Below are positions 1 to 10,289 of a DNA stretch of 64,000 nt, one piece after another. The DNA lies in NCBI GenBank assembly GCA_025084515.1, contig JAJAGP010001335.1, positions 62,001 through 126,000 of the forward strand, read 5' to 3'. The stretch's first letter is position 1, and each line of letters begins with the position of its first letter. A program made the translations under genes and the position numbers. The DNA is from Ancistrus triradiatus. Lineage: Eukaryota; Chordata; Actinopteri; Siluriformes; Loricariidae. A model generated the notes under the pieces. That model had not been told where the DNA came from. It did no database searches and saw only the letters and a list, made by a program, of their open reading frames with translations.

Positions 1-99
1 AAGCATTGCATTGGACCATCGGCTGCAGCTGAACCAGATCTTCACTCGGCACCCCACAACACCACCCGAAGCTAAGTACCTTTAATTAATTGTACTAAC

Positions 100-872
100 A
101 TGGCTTCTGCTGTGCTTGTTCCCTGTGCTGAGTGTGGCATGTTTAGCTATTCTTATTCTTCCTTCTTCCTCCGTCATTAGTGTAAAATTTTACTTGTGAT
201 AGGTGTAGGCTTGTAGCCAGTCTGACCGAGAAGATTGTAGTTTTAGAGGCGCGCATCCAGACATTACAGAAGGCTAGCTCAGCTCCTAGCTTAGCAGATC
301 TGGATGCCCACAGGTTGAAGTTAGAGCCCCGGCAGAGTCCTCGCAGCATGGCAAGTGGGTGACGGTTCGGCGACGTAGTCGTAAGGCTAGTCTACGAGAG
401 CACCACTCTTTACCTGTTCACGTGTCCAACAGGTTTGCCCTCCTCAGTGAAAACACCCACTGAGCAGCCTGTTGAAAGAGCTCCGGTCATAGATGACTCT
501 ATTTTACAACACGTGAAACTTGCTACCCCTTTAGGGACACCAGCAGCTAGAGTTCTCTGTATCCCCGGAGCCAGAGTGCCGGACATTGTAACGAGTCTTA
601 GTGAACTCGAGAGCCGCAGATTCTCTAGGATAGTTATTCATGTAGGGGCTAATGATATTACGCCTTCGTCAGTCACTAAGGTTACTAAGGCTAATTTTGT
701 AGAGGTGGTTAGCGTGGCGAAGGCGATGTCCGATGCTGTAGTGTGCCCTGGCCCCATCCCAATGCGGCAAGGTGACCAAGCCTACAGCAGGTTATGGTCG
801 CTGAACTGCTGGCTGTCCAAGTGGTGCTCTGAAAAACAACGTGGGCTATATAGACAACTGGACAGCCTTTGA
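100..872 (+). pseudogene. L2 ORF1 protein (SGNH-hydrolase/esterase type), broken
   Basis: The likely start is the ATG at 100, giving MASAVLVPCAECGMFS, a Cys-x-x-Cys motif typical of this ORF1 type. An in-frame stop follows within about 30 codons. A short helical stretch (EKIVVLEARIQTLQKA, about 222-275) looks like the coiled coil. From 435 to 872 an open stretch carries the C-terminal domain: VLCIPGARVPDI followed by IVIHVGANDI. GAND matches the GxND block of SGNH hydrolases, and a later PGPIPM stretch also fits. In this LINE group the protein binds RNA and the domain may act as an esterase. At least one frameshift or stop separates the halves, so no full protein is made. Confidence 0.75.
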
Positions 873-1047
873 GGGTAAACCTGGCCTTTTAGGATGGGAC
901 GGTGTCCATCCCACTCGGGAGGGTTGCTGCTCTCATTTCCTGCAACATTGCCCATAGTCTTATGGCCCGATTGGTTAGGGGCTGACTATCCAGAGCAGGG
1001 GTCAGGCAGCAGACAGACCGGCTTAAAACAACTGTCTGCTGGTAGCC

Positions 1048-4000
1048 ATGCACCGTCACCCAGAAGCCACATTATTGAAAACTGTGTCTGTTACCCGCAT
1101 CTGCCCTAAACGTAAACGCCCTCAAAAAGTCTGTTTTAATAACCTCATTAGTTTAAACACAGATAGCTGCCAAAGAAATAACAACATTAGACTAAAGCTA
1201 GGATTACTTAACATTAGATCACTTACAAACAAAGCAGTGATTGTAAATGAAATGATCACTGATAAACGCTTACACGCTCTCTATCTCACTGAAACTTGGC
1301 TTAGACCTGATGAATATTTAGCCTTAAATGAAGCCTCACCTCATGGATACAGTCATGCTAATTGCCCTCGTCCTAATGGTCGGGGGGGGAGGCGTAGCCA
1401 CAATTTTTGACAAAAGAGTTAGGTGTTACAACTAAATCCCATTACAAGGCTAATTCTTTTGAAATACTGATTCTTAATGGGACTGATCCATGCTTATGTA
1501 AGTCCAAAACCACACTGAAGGGTCAAAACCACACTCTTTTCAGCTTATCACTATTTACCGCCCTCCTGGTCCCTATTCAGAATTTCTTCAGGAATTTGCT
1601 AACTTTCTTTTCCTGCTTACTACTGTCAACAGATAAGGCTTTAATTGTAGGTGATTTCAATATTCACTTTGACAATGACCAGGATCCACTTTAAAATTGC
1701 TTTCGAGTCCATCTTAGAATCCATGGGTATCACTCAGAATGTGATGGGACCAACCCACCCGCTGTAATCATACTTTAGATCTAATATTAACATTTGGTAT
1801 CAATATAGATAACCTTGATGTTTTTCCTGTTTGATTTCTGATCACTATCTTTTAGTATTTGAGCTATCTCTAATAAATATAAAATCCTTCTGCCTCGTTA
1901 TCACACCAAGCGCACTATCACATCTGCTACTCCAGCTGCGTTTATTAAAAACCTACCAGACTTGAAATTTAATACACCTACGGAGATCAATCATCTTGAG
2001 TGTGTAAATGACCACTTAGAATGTGTACTTTGCTCAACCCTCGACACGACTGCCCCTGCTAGGGTCAAACGTATTAGGGAAAAAAGGCTAGCACCATGGT
2101 TATAATGACCACACCCGTACCTTAAAGCAAAGAACACGGCATTTAGAGAGCGCAAGTGGAGACATAGTAAATTGGAGGTGTTTAAGATTGCTTGGAGGGA
2201 CAGCATGGCAGAGTATAAGCATGCCCTCACTAAAGCTAAAGCTGCATACTTCTCTTCAATCATACAGAAAAATAGGAATAATCCAAGATTTCTCTTTAAA
2301 TACAGTCTCCAAATTAAAAAAAAACCCCACAGAAAGTGACTCTCCGTTCTGTGTAATTTTAACAGTAATGGTGTTTCATGACTTTCTTTAATGATAAGAT
2401 AGAAAAAAAACATTAGGCATAAAACTCAATGCTCATCACATCACCAAACTGTTCAGCAAACCTTCCAGATGCAGCACTAGTGAAGATATCGGTTTAATGA
2501 GCTGTAAATCAAGACTAGAATCTTTTACCCCAATTACTAATACTGAAACTATCCGCACTGATCAGCTCATCTAAGTCATCAACATGTTTATTAGATCCAA
2601 TTCCTACACGTTTACTCAAACAAGTATTACCTAGTGTTATAGAGCTAGTGTTAGTTATTTTAAATTCATCCCTTACCTTAGGTTATGTGCCCAAATCCTT
2701 TAAGTCTGCCGTTATCAAACCACTGATTAAAAAAGCCAATCTTGACCCTTGTGTGATATCTAATTATAGACCAATTTCAAATCTACGGTTTCTGTCCAAA
2801 ATCGTAGAAAAAGCCATCTATCAGCAGCTCTGCAGTTACCTTCAAAGAAATGAAATTTATGAAACATTTCAGTCTGGCTTCAGGCCCCATCATAGTACTG
2901 AAACAGCATTAATTAGGGTACTAAATGACTTGTTAATGTCCTCAGATAAGGGATGTGTTTCTTTTCATGTTCTGTTAGATTTAAGTGCAGCATTTGACAC
3001 TATAGATCATGATGTTTTACTAAACAGACTAGAAAATACTGTAGGTATTAAGGGATCAGCACTTTCTTGGTTTAAATCCTACTTAACCGACCGGTACCAG
3101 TTTGTTCATATAAATAATCTAAGGTCTAAGCTCTCAAAAGTGAAGTATGGCGTGTCTCAGGAGTCAGTGCTTGGCCCGCTTTTATTCTCTCTATACATGC
3201 TGACACTAGGCTCAGTTATTTGTAAACATGGCATTAGTTTCCACTGCTATGCAGATGATACATAGCTGTACATATCAGCCAAACCAAATGACATCCTTAC
3301 AATAAGCAAAATTGAGGACTGTGTAAAGGAAATAAAAGATTGGATGTTATTTAATTTTCTCTTACTTAACTCCGATAAAACTGAGGTTCTATTAGTGGGA
3401 CCCAAGGCTGTGAGAGACAGGTTAGCTACATCTATCCTAAATCTAGATGGCTGTCCAGTATTGCCCAGTCCGTCTGTAAAAAACTTAGGGGTCACATTTG
3501 ATTCAGATCTCTCCTTGGATGCACACATTAGCAGCATCACTCGAATTGCTTTCTTTCAATTACGTAATATCGCTAAACTTAGAATATCCCATCTTTAATG
3601 GTGCAGAGAAACTTGTTCATGCGTTTATAACCTCAAGGTTGGATTACTGTAACGCCTTACTTACTGGATGCTCTAGTAAATCTATAAATAAACTTCAATT
3701 AGTTCAGAATGCAGCTGCCCGAGTGCACAAACTCGAACTAGAAAATTTGATCATATCACTGCACTGGTTACCAGTTAAATTCCGCATTGATTACAAAATA
3801 CTTCTTATAACTTATAAAGCTCTACATGGGCCTGGCCCCACATTATCTGAGTGAACTCTTAGAGTTTTACAATCCAACTCGTCTACTTCGTCCGCAGGAT
3901 GCAGGACTGCTTTTAGTTCCTAGAATTAAAAAAGTCACAGCAGGGGGAAAGGCTTTCTCTTACATGGACCCCCAACTATGGAATAAACTTCCCACTTTCG

Positions 4001-4074
4001 TTCGAGACTCAGACACTCTCCAAAATTTTATGTCTAGGCTAAAGAGATACTTATTTGCGCAGGCTTTTGACTAG
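1048..4074 (+). pseudogene. L2 ORF2 (endonuclease plus reverse transcriptase), broken
   Basis: ORF2 probably began at the ATG at 1048. The APE-type endonuclease starts near 1186 (LGLLNIRSLTNKA, then LTETWL with the catalytic Glu) and includes GDFNIHFDND near 1650. The linker at 1700-2600 is badly decayed. Reverse transcriptase is clear at 2648-3265: NYRPISNLRFLSKIVEKA, FQSGFRPHHSTETAL, LLDLSAAFDTIDHD (catalytic Asp), and FHCYADDT, the polymerase box. The C-terminal domain continues at 3340-4074, ending in SRLKRYLFAQAFD. Frames shift at about 1405, 1690 and 3260-3340 and again around 3500 and 3830. Normally the protein nicks DNA and copies the LINE RNA there; this copy cannot. Confidence 0.88.
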
Positions 4075-4897
4075 ATTTAGACAGGGATGCATGGCTTGGG
4101 TCACTGGGGCCGGAGTCTGGAGTCATGTCTGTCCTGCCTGCCTTGTCCGTTACCCAGGAGTGTCGAGTGGGCGGTCTGGTGGAACTGAGCTTCAGTCCTC
4201 TTGATCTTGACTCGTGCATCCTTGCCTTAGACTAAGGGCAGAGCTGGGGGTTCATAGTCAAAGAGTCTTATGGTGGTCAGAGACGTTGGGTTGCTGTCTT
4301 CTGCCTCTTGTGAGGTTGCCGATGTCTCATGTGATCCCTCTTGACTGTGTTACCTACCAGTTCTCCTCTTCTAGCTATGCTGCTATAGCTAATGCTGCCG
4401 GGGTCTCATGCTAAACATTGGCATCAGTGATTGTTAATAGACACTGTGCTCTTAATCAATAACTACTTACATTTTCTGTTTTCTCTCCAAGCTATGTTCC
4501 AGTACCAGTTCCAGCCCCACACATGAAGTTCATCTGCTGCAGCTGCACTCAAGCTGCTTTCGTCATCAGCTCCAGCCCCACCATACCCGGGCCACTTAAT
4601 GCCGATGTGCATATTTCACATTTTACTCGACCTATGACTCCATGACTTTAGTTTCGTTCTTAGATTTATCATCTATGCCGCCCAAGGAGGTTGGGTCCCT
4701 TTTTGAGTCTTGGTCCTCCCAAGGTTTCTTCCTATAACACTCAGGGAGTGTTTCCTTTCCACTGTCGCCCTAGGCTTGCTCAATTTGGGATTGGACGTAG
4801 TTATTAGGAGATAATCTAAACTTGTAAAGATGCTTTGAGACAATGTTCCATTGTAAAAAGCGCTATATAAATAGATCTGACTTGACTTGACTTGACT
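4075..4897 (+). repeat. L2 3' UTR and CTTGA-repeat tail
   Basis: Non-coding 3' end of the LINE. The last 200 bases hold the conserved fish L2 tail (CCCAAGGTTTCTTCCT at about 4717, then AAAAAGCGCTATATAAAT) that the reverse transcriptase recognises. It ends in four CTTGA units at about 4880-4900, the usual microsatellite-like L2 terminus. Confidence 0.85.
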
Positions 4898-5251
4898 TGA
4901 GGTACGGAGCTACGAGGCGTGGCATGCTCAGGTACTGAGATAAGAGGCACAAGTACAATGCTATCTGGCACATCCTACTCAGGCACAAGAATCCGCTCAG
5001 CCGTATTGTACTCGTTGAGCAATTCATCACACGATAGCCGTGTGAGCGCCAGTTCAAAACGAGATGATGCGACAACCAGTGTGGGATACAAGGTGTACTT
5101 ATATAGTCCCAACAACAGGTGTAGCCACTTACCCACATAAAAGCACATCAGGACTGGCGCATGCGCGATCGCGCTGAGCGTGCTCATGCCGCCATAGTGA
5201 GTCATCGCTGACCTCCAGCATCACAAGCCAGGGTCAGCATGACTCCTAACA
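4898..5251 (-). mobile_element. LTR-like fragment (possible solo LTR remnant)
   Basis: On the minus strand this runs from TGTTAGGAGTCATG (ending at 5251) to GTACCTCA (4898), so TG...CA ends are possible. A TATA-like promoter, GACTATATAAGTACACC, lies at about 5093-5109 on that strand, as in gypsy-type LTRs. No target-site duplication is visible: the left flank is the L2 tail and the right flank is a Tc1 fragment. It may be a truncated rather than a clean solo LTR. The open frames across it match nothing I know. Confidence 0.45.
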
Positions 5252-5605
5252 ATATCAGAGAATTCTAAAGGAAAATGTCAGGCCATCTGTCCATGAACTG
5301 AATCTTAAGAGAAGGTGGGTCATGCAGCAGGACAACGACCCTAAGCACACAAGTCGTTCTACCAAAGAATGGTTAAAGAAGAATAAAGTTCATGTTTTGG
5401 AATGGCCAAGTCAAAGTCCTGACCTTAATCCAATGGAAATGTTGTGGAAGGACCTGAAGCGAGCAGTTAATGTGCAGAAACCCACCAACATCCCAGAGTT
5501 GAAGCTGTCCTGTACGAAGGAATGGGCAACAATTCCTCTAAGCCGGTGTGCAGGACTGATCAACAGTTACAGGAAATGTTTAGTTGCAGTTATTGCTCCT
5601 CCTTT
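5252..5605 (+). pseudogene. Tc1-like transposase C-terminal fragment
   Basis: The translation from 5322 gives MQQDNDPKHTSRSTKEW, then EWPSQSPDLNPMEMLWKDL: the second Asp and the final Glu of the DD34E catalytic triad, with the 34-residue spacing intact. The piece continues to ...GLINSYRKCLVAVIA. It has the same sequence type as the element at 19803-20771, read in the opposite direction. The N-terminal two thirds and both inverted repeats are gone; the left edge is cut by the LTR-like block and the right edge ends at about 5605. It is inactive. Confidence 0.88.
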
Positions 5606-5867
5606 GCTGCTGAAGATTTTAATCAGAACTTGATCTGTAGTGCTTGCAGCTCCTATCCACATTAACTATTTACCTAAGGCTAAAAAAAGAAAGAGAGAAC
5701 AAATTAAATGATCCAAATACCACTGAAAAGAATAACTGGAATTTTAAAAAATGACGTCTTGACAAACAACATGTCTGTTATCCTATTACCAGTACTCATG
5801 TATGATGTGTACCATATGGGATTTAAAAAATAAATACATAAATAAATAAATAAATAAAGCATTATTT
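5606..5867. other. Unassigned AT-rich DNA, 262 bp
   Basis: No gene or recognisable element. A short AAATA/AATAAATAA run lies at about 5825-5858 just before the SINE. Confidence 0.6.
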
Positions 5868-6070
5868 AATATGGGACTGTGGTAGTCTAGCGATTAAAGT
5901 ACTGGACTATGGACCAGAAAGTCATACCTCAGGACCTCTGCCAAGCTGCCGCTGTTGGGTCCTTGAGCTAGACCCTTAACCCACAATTGCTTGGATTCTA
6001 AAATTGTATCAGTTGTAAGTTGCTCTGGATAAGTGCGTCTGCTAAATGACATAAAATGTAAATGTAAAAA
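5868..6070 (+). mobile_element. tRNA-derived SINE, copy 1
   Basis: The tRNA-like head (GTGGTAGTCTAGCGATTAAAG) is followed by the body (GCCGCTGTTGGGTCCTTGAG, CCACAATTGCTTGGAT) and the tail (GCTCTGGATAAGTGCGTCTG, CTAAATG, then AAATGTAAATGTAAA). It has the same family structure as the better-preserved copy at 32635-32850. The B-box region is degenerate, so RNA polymerase III transcription is unlikely. Confidence 0.85.
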
Positions 6071-6789
6071 TTTACAATTTACATTTAGGCAATTGTTGTA
6101 TACACAAACATGCCTAAACCTGCAAAATAACAACAACAATATTACTTTAAAATCTATACAGTATAATAATTAACACATCTTTACAGCAAATAAAATAAGC
6201 TTCAAAAACACAATATCATAGTCATATCAGAATACAGACTAATAGAACACAATCAATTGTGCTGATCAACTTTATTGTATCAATCAAGTAATAACAGTTT
6301 TAAACTCACAGCTTTGACAAACCTGATGGGGTTAGGTCACATGGAATTAACTATCCAGTATGAAAGGTTTTAATGTTTCAGTCCCAGTCAAATTGTTCGG
6401 CTTAAAATTTTTATTCGTTAACAGCTGAACAATTAATAAAAATAAACGTTTAGGTGAGCACAAGATTCCTTCTGGGTGTTTCTACACATCATGTTCACTG
6501 GCTCTACTAGGCTACTTTCACACCATGCCAATGTAAAATGTGTCTACAGTTCATTTTACAGTTATTAGAATAAAATTGCCCATGTGTCTGTTAAGTGTAG
6601 TAATGTTAAAAAAAAAAACATTCCGCCAAATGGAACAGATTTTCTAATCAGGATCCAGAAGACCTTCCCAATTTGGGTTCAGTCTCTATCAGTTCAAAAT
6701 TATTCCTTACAATAAGTTACCATATACTCTGGTAGATAAAGCCTGGTAATTCCACAAGATATTGGATTATTGTTATTAATATTATTATT
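6071..6789. other. Unassigned AT-rich DNA
   Basis: About 720 bp with no gene and no repeat I recognise. An ATT-rich run (about 6770-6789) lies at the right edge, into which the neighbouring LTR inserted. Confidence 0.55.
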
Positions 6790-7061
6790 TGTAACGCCGA
6801 TGGAAGGTAGGAGACAGACGCAGGCAGTGGAGTACAAACAGGAGGCTTTTTATTATATTTTGAACTGCAATGGGAATGCAGGAGCTACGAGAGCAGGTAG
6901 GTACCTTTTTGTGTAGCGGCGTGAATGTGACTGAGTGGTGGTATATGTATGGTAGTGGAGGGCGGTCGGAAATGGGAACAGGTGTAGGTGATCAGTAGAC
7001 AAGCGAGGACGAACGTGGCAGATTGCGTGTGTCGGGAGCGGCGCTTGACGGGGGCGTGACA
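6790..7061 (-). mobile_element. Solo LTR, gypsy-like, 272 bp
   Basis: On the minus strand it begins TGTCACGCCCCCGTCAAG and ends CATCGGCGTTACA, with short imperfect inverted ends (TGTxACGCC/GGCGTxACA). A polyadenylation-like AATAAAAAGC lies near the 3' end on that strand. It is flanked on both sides by TTATT (6785-6789 and 7062-7066), a 5-bp target duplication, although the flank is ATT-rich and this could be partly chance. No internal retrotransposon sequence remains, as expected when the two LTRs of an element recombine. Confidence 0.7.
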
Positions 7062-7202
7062 TTATTATTTGTAGTTGTATTGTATACATTTTGTTCACAA
7101 TAAGATTGTAGCACAAATAAAAACACTGCAGCAAAAATGATATTAGGGGTTTACAACCATGTGTGCTATATAAGTCATACAGGGACATATAATTAGTGGA
7201 TT

Positions 7203-8545
7203 CAGAATGTATTCAGAGCTCTTCACTTTATGCACAGCTTTACTGTGTTTAGATTTAAATTTATATTGATAAACGTTTTCTCCATCAATCTACACTCAGT
7301 AATTCATAATGATAAAGCAAAACGTTTTAGAAATATTTTAAAAAAATACAGAGGTACCTCAGTTATCGACCACCTCAGAACTCATCGAAGTCGGTACTTT
7401 ATGCATTTTGACTAGAAAAATTTGTCTCGGTTCTCTTCGCTTGCAGTTGCAGTCTCTTCAATAGCAGTTGCTCAGTGAAGATCTCCTCTGTGTTTATTGT
7501 GTTTTTCTTTATTTTTACATCTACAGTACTGAATTCTTAGAGCAAATAAGTCCCCATGGATCCTAAAATGGTTACTATTGACAGCCAGCTGAAAAGAAAA
7601 CTGATTCCTCTTGGCTTTCAGGTTGAGCAGTTAGCATTAGCAGCAAGGGTTAGTTCACCAATAAAGTAAGTGTTTTTAAACACTTTATTATAAAATAAGC
7701 TTTGTGTTAATGATTTGGCCATCTGTAGGTGAATGTAAGTCTTAATGTAAGTGTTAATGTGTAATAGGCTCCGCTATTATGCAGTATAAACTATATTAAA
7801 GTAATGTTACAGCTAACTTAAGATGGATTTGTCGGAACATATCCCAAACATAAATCAGGAAGCACCTGTACAATACAACTCTATTAATGCACATAATGCC
7901 TTATACAGTGTGGATTTTCTGGGGGTAAGACTTCTGGAAAAAATTAATGAAGAGAACCAAAGTACCACTGTATTAAAAATCTAACACTGAAATATATAAC
8001 TTACATAAGCATTCAGAGTGTTAATTTAGTACTTTGTAGAAGCCTCCTTAGCAGAAGTTACAGCTCTGTCAAATTGGATGAAAACATCTGTGCACTACCA
8101 TTTTCAGGTCTCTCTACATACGTTCTAAGGGGTTTAAGAATGGATTCAAGGACAATCAGAGACTCATCCTGACGCCAATTCATCATTGCTTTGACTATAT
8201 GGTTTGAGTTGTTGTGACGCTGAAAGTAACCCTTCGCTCCAGGCTGTGGTCACATGCACTCTAGAGCAGGTTTCTTCAAGGACACTGTCTTTCTCTGTAT
8301 TTCTTTCCTCTCCTCCTTCTCATTAATTCTTCCCTCAATTCTGACCGGTCTCTTTGTCTTTGTTTGCTGAGAAACACCCCCATAGCATGATGCTGAACAA
8401 ATTCCATTTGCCACAGGTGGACTCAAGTTAAAAGACACCCCAAGAAGAATTAAAACAAACATGATGCACATGAGCTGAGTCTGGAGTGCCACAGCAAAGG
8501 GTCTGAATTCTTATGTAAATGAGCAATTTTAGTTTGGGTGTTTTA
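7203..8545 (-). mobile_element. Old Tc1-like transposon relic, interrupted
   Basis: The left subterminal part (TTCAGAGCTCTTCACTTTATG ... CATAATGATAAAGCAAAACG) and the part after 7973 (CTTACATAAGCATTCAGAG, then ATTTTCAGGTCTCTCTACAT) follow the order of a Tc1 family widespread in fish. The transposase is antisense and too eroded to give a frame, although a CCCCATAGCATGATGCTG landmark survives at about 8378. The right terminal repeat (GGGTCTGAATTCTTATGTAA) is at about 8499-8518. A Tigger/pogo-like element interrupts it at 7349-7970. There are internal deletions. Confidence 0.75.
7349..7970. mobile_element. Tigger/pogo-like non-autonomous DNA transposon, 622 bp
   Basis: The ends are inverted repeats: CAGAGGTACCTCAGTTATCG at the left, and the complement CAGTGGTACTTTGGTTCTC at the right. 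TA dinucleotides flank both sides (7347-7348 and 7971-7972), the mariner/pogo target duplication. The end sequence resembles Tigger-type elements. An ATG at about 7557 opens MDPKMVTIDSQLKRKLIPLG, which may be the start of a lost transposase, but nothing after it is recognisable. Confidence 0.68.
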
Positions 8546-8578
8546 ATGAATGGGAAATAAATCCTAATCACATATTAC

Positions 8579-8748
8579 CATTTACATTTACAGCATTTAG
8601 CAGACGCCCTTATCCAGAGTGACTTACAATTGATACAATCTTACAATCCAAGCAATTGTGGGTTAAGGGCCTTGCTCAAGGACCCAACAGCGGCAGCTTG
8701 ACAGAGGTGGGATTTGTACCTTAACCGCTATGCTACCACAGTCCCACA
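8579..8748 (-). mobile_element. tRNA-derived SINE, copy 2
   Basis: Reverse copy of the same SINE: the tail comes first (TTTACAGCATTTAGCAGACG, CCCTTATCCAGAGTGACTTA), then the body (GGGCCTTGCTCAAGGACCCA, ACAGCGGCAGCTTG), ending in the tRNA-like head (CTACCACAGTCCC). After it, ACAGTCC is repeated four times to about 8770. Confidence 0.87.
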
Positions 8749-9094
8749 GTCCAACAGTCCCACAGTCCCATCACCTTTGTTGTCATTGATTATTAGGTGC
8801 AAATTGATGGACAAACTGGCTATTTTATCCATCTGAAATGAAATCTACAACACGTGTTCAAAAGGTTAAGGGTTCTAAATACAGTATAGTAGGAATCTGC
8901 TGTAAATAAGGAAACGTACTTGGAGAAAAAGGTAGAGAAGTTGTATTACACTGTTAAGTATACATGTACTGTTTATTTTGGATTTTAATTAATCAGAGAT
9001 ATAGCTCACTTTAGTGATCTTTGTGAATATATTATTTTTTTTATTTATTTTTATTTTTTATTTTTGTATTATATTTTTTTCAGTCACCATTGAC

Positions 9095-9255
9095 ATACAC
9101 TTACACTTCTGTGTACACTCCAACTCAACTGAGAAATAAGGGCATTTTCAAGGGCCCAACAGTAGCAGTTTGGCAGTACTGGTACTTATGTATTTGACCA
9201 AATGATGGAAATCCCTGTCCCTTAACAATTTAACCACTAGTGACACAGAACATTC
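9095..9255 (-). mobile_element. tRNA-derived SINE, degenerate copy 3
   Basis: An old reverse copy. The body landmark GGCATTTTCAAGGGCCCAAC followed by AGTAGCAGTTTGGCA aligns with copy 2. The head (AACCACTAGTGACACAG) and tail are heavily mutated. Confidence 0.6.
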
Positions 9256-9835
9256 TTGTTTTTTAGTTCTTTGTGTTTCTACTTTTTTTTCTCTATTGAT
9301 TTTATCTACCTGCATTAAAGGCTAAGAGTACTGTCTGTTTGTTCTGTGCTCTGCTATTAATATTCACTGAGATTCTCAGAAATGCCTGTGTAGACATTTT
9401 TCTGCTTCCCGTTCCAGTTTTCTACACACTGACAAATCACACTTATTTATGATGCTTGTACTTCCAATGCTTGGCAACTTGTCGTGTAAACTGTAACATG
9501 AAAATTGGAAAGACTGCAATCTCAAACACACAGACAAAACAACTGAATTTGAAATATGGAAATACAGTGGTAACAATGAAACAAATGCCATCACAAGTAT
9601 GACAAGGTAACTGCCAAGCAAACAAATAAAGAAGGCACATAGCTGGCACACTGCTCAAGGAATAACAAGCCTACCAAAGAATAAGTTTGAGAATAAGTGT
9701 GAGCTCACACACACACCTATACACACCACACAGGAAGACACGTGCCCACAGAAAGAAAATGTACTTACAGAATGGTGATGCAACACAGCCAAGATCACAC
9801 AAGAACATGAGACATGTTCTCAACCATCAACCTCC
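9256..9835. other. Unassigned DNA, 580 bp
   Basis: No gene. The minus-strand open stretches around 9376-9658 have no recognisable domain and show no sign of coding constraint, so I do not call a gene. Confidence 0.55.
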
Positions 9836-10218
9836 TAATTATTGATTTCAAGTGTTTCATTTGGTCCCATTGTCACAGGTGAATAAAATCAAATACCTAT
9901 CCATGGAGTCTGCCTTTCCAAGAATTTGTTAAAAATGGGGTCATTTTAAAGAGCTCACAGAATTTGAGTGTGGTACTGTAATAGGCTGCCATCCTTGCAA
10001 CAAGTCAGTTTGTGAAATTTCTTCCCTCCTAGATATTCCACCTGTACTGGTGGAATCAACTGTAAGTGGTTTTATTGAAAAGGTGAAGTGTTTAGGAAAC
10101 ACAGCAACTCAGCCACACAGTGGAAGACCATGTAAAGTTAAAGAGCAGGGTCTCCTACTGCTGAGGTGCATAGGGAACTAGAAAATGCAGTTCCTGCAGA
10201 AACTGCGAGTGTGTTGCG
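9836..10218 (+). pseudogene. Tc1-like transposase, N-terminal part (split element, left half)
   Basis: Begins with the subterminal ATTGATTTCAAGTGTTTCAT and TGTCACAGGTGAATAAAATC of a fish Tc1 family. The decayed start of the transposase follows: helix-turn-helix coding around GAGCTCACAGAATTTGAG (9949) and AGCAACTCAGCCACACAGTG (10102). The outer left inverted repeat is missing. The homology stops at about 10207 and resumes after 14415, so a 4.2 kb insert divides the gene. It was inactive regardless, because the frame is broken. Confidence 0.78.
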
Positions 10219-10289
10219 GCGGTGCGTGCCCCTGCAACGTGCATCAGGGACTGAGTATGTAGGTTGAAAGCTGACTGTAGCCACTGTAG

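Larger units (their letters stand above)
1..4897 (+). mobile_element. L2-clade non-LTR retrotransposon, 5'-incomplete and decayed
   Basis: This is a near full-length LINE read left to right, with its 5' end outside the window. The order is ORF1 (zinc-knuckle-like start, coiled coil, SGNH-hydrolase-like domain), ORF2 (APE-type endonuclease, reverse transcriptase, C-terminal domain), then a long 3' UTR. The end is diagnostic: AAAAAGCGCTATATAAAT at about 4857-4874, followed by a CTTGA tandem tail, as in fish L2 elements. Both reading frames are broken by many stops and frameshifts, so the copy is dead. Assignment to L2 rather than the neighbouring CR1 clade rests on the tail and the ORF1 layout. 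Confidence 0.88.

Noticed and set aside
6790..7061. MITE instead of a solo LTR
   Set aside because: The partly inverted ends made this tempting, but the 5-bp duplication, TG...CA ends and polyadenylation-like signal suit an LTR better. It remains open and is listed as a finding.
9376..9658. Cys- and Leu-rich minus-strand frames as a small membrane protein
   Set aside because: Two overlapping frames look equally good, neither has a known domain, and the neighbourhood is decayed repeats.
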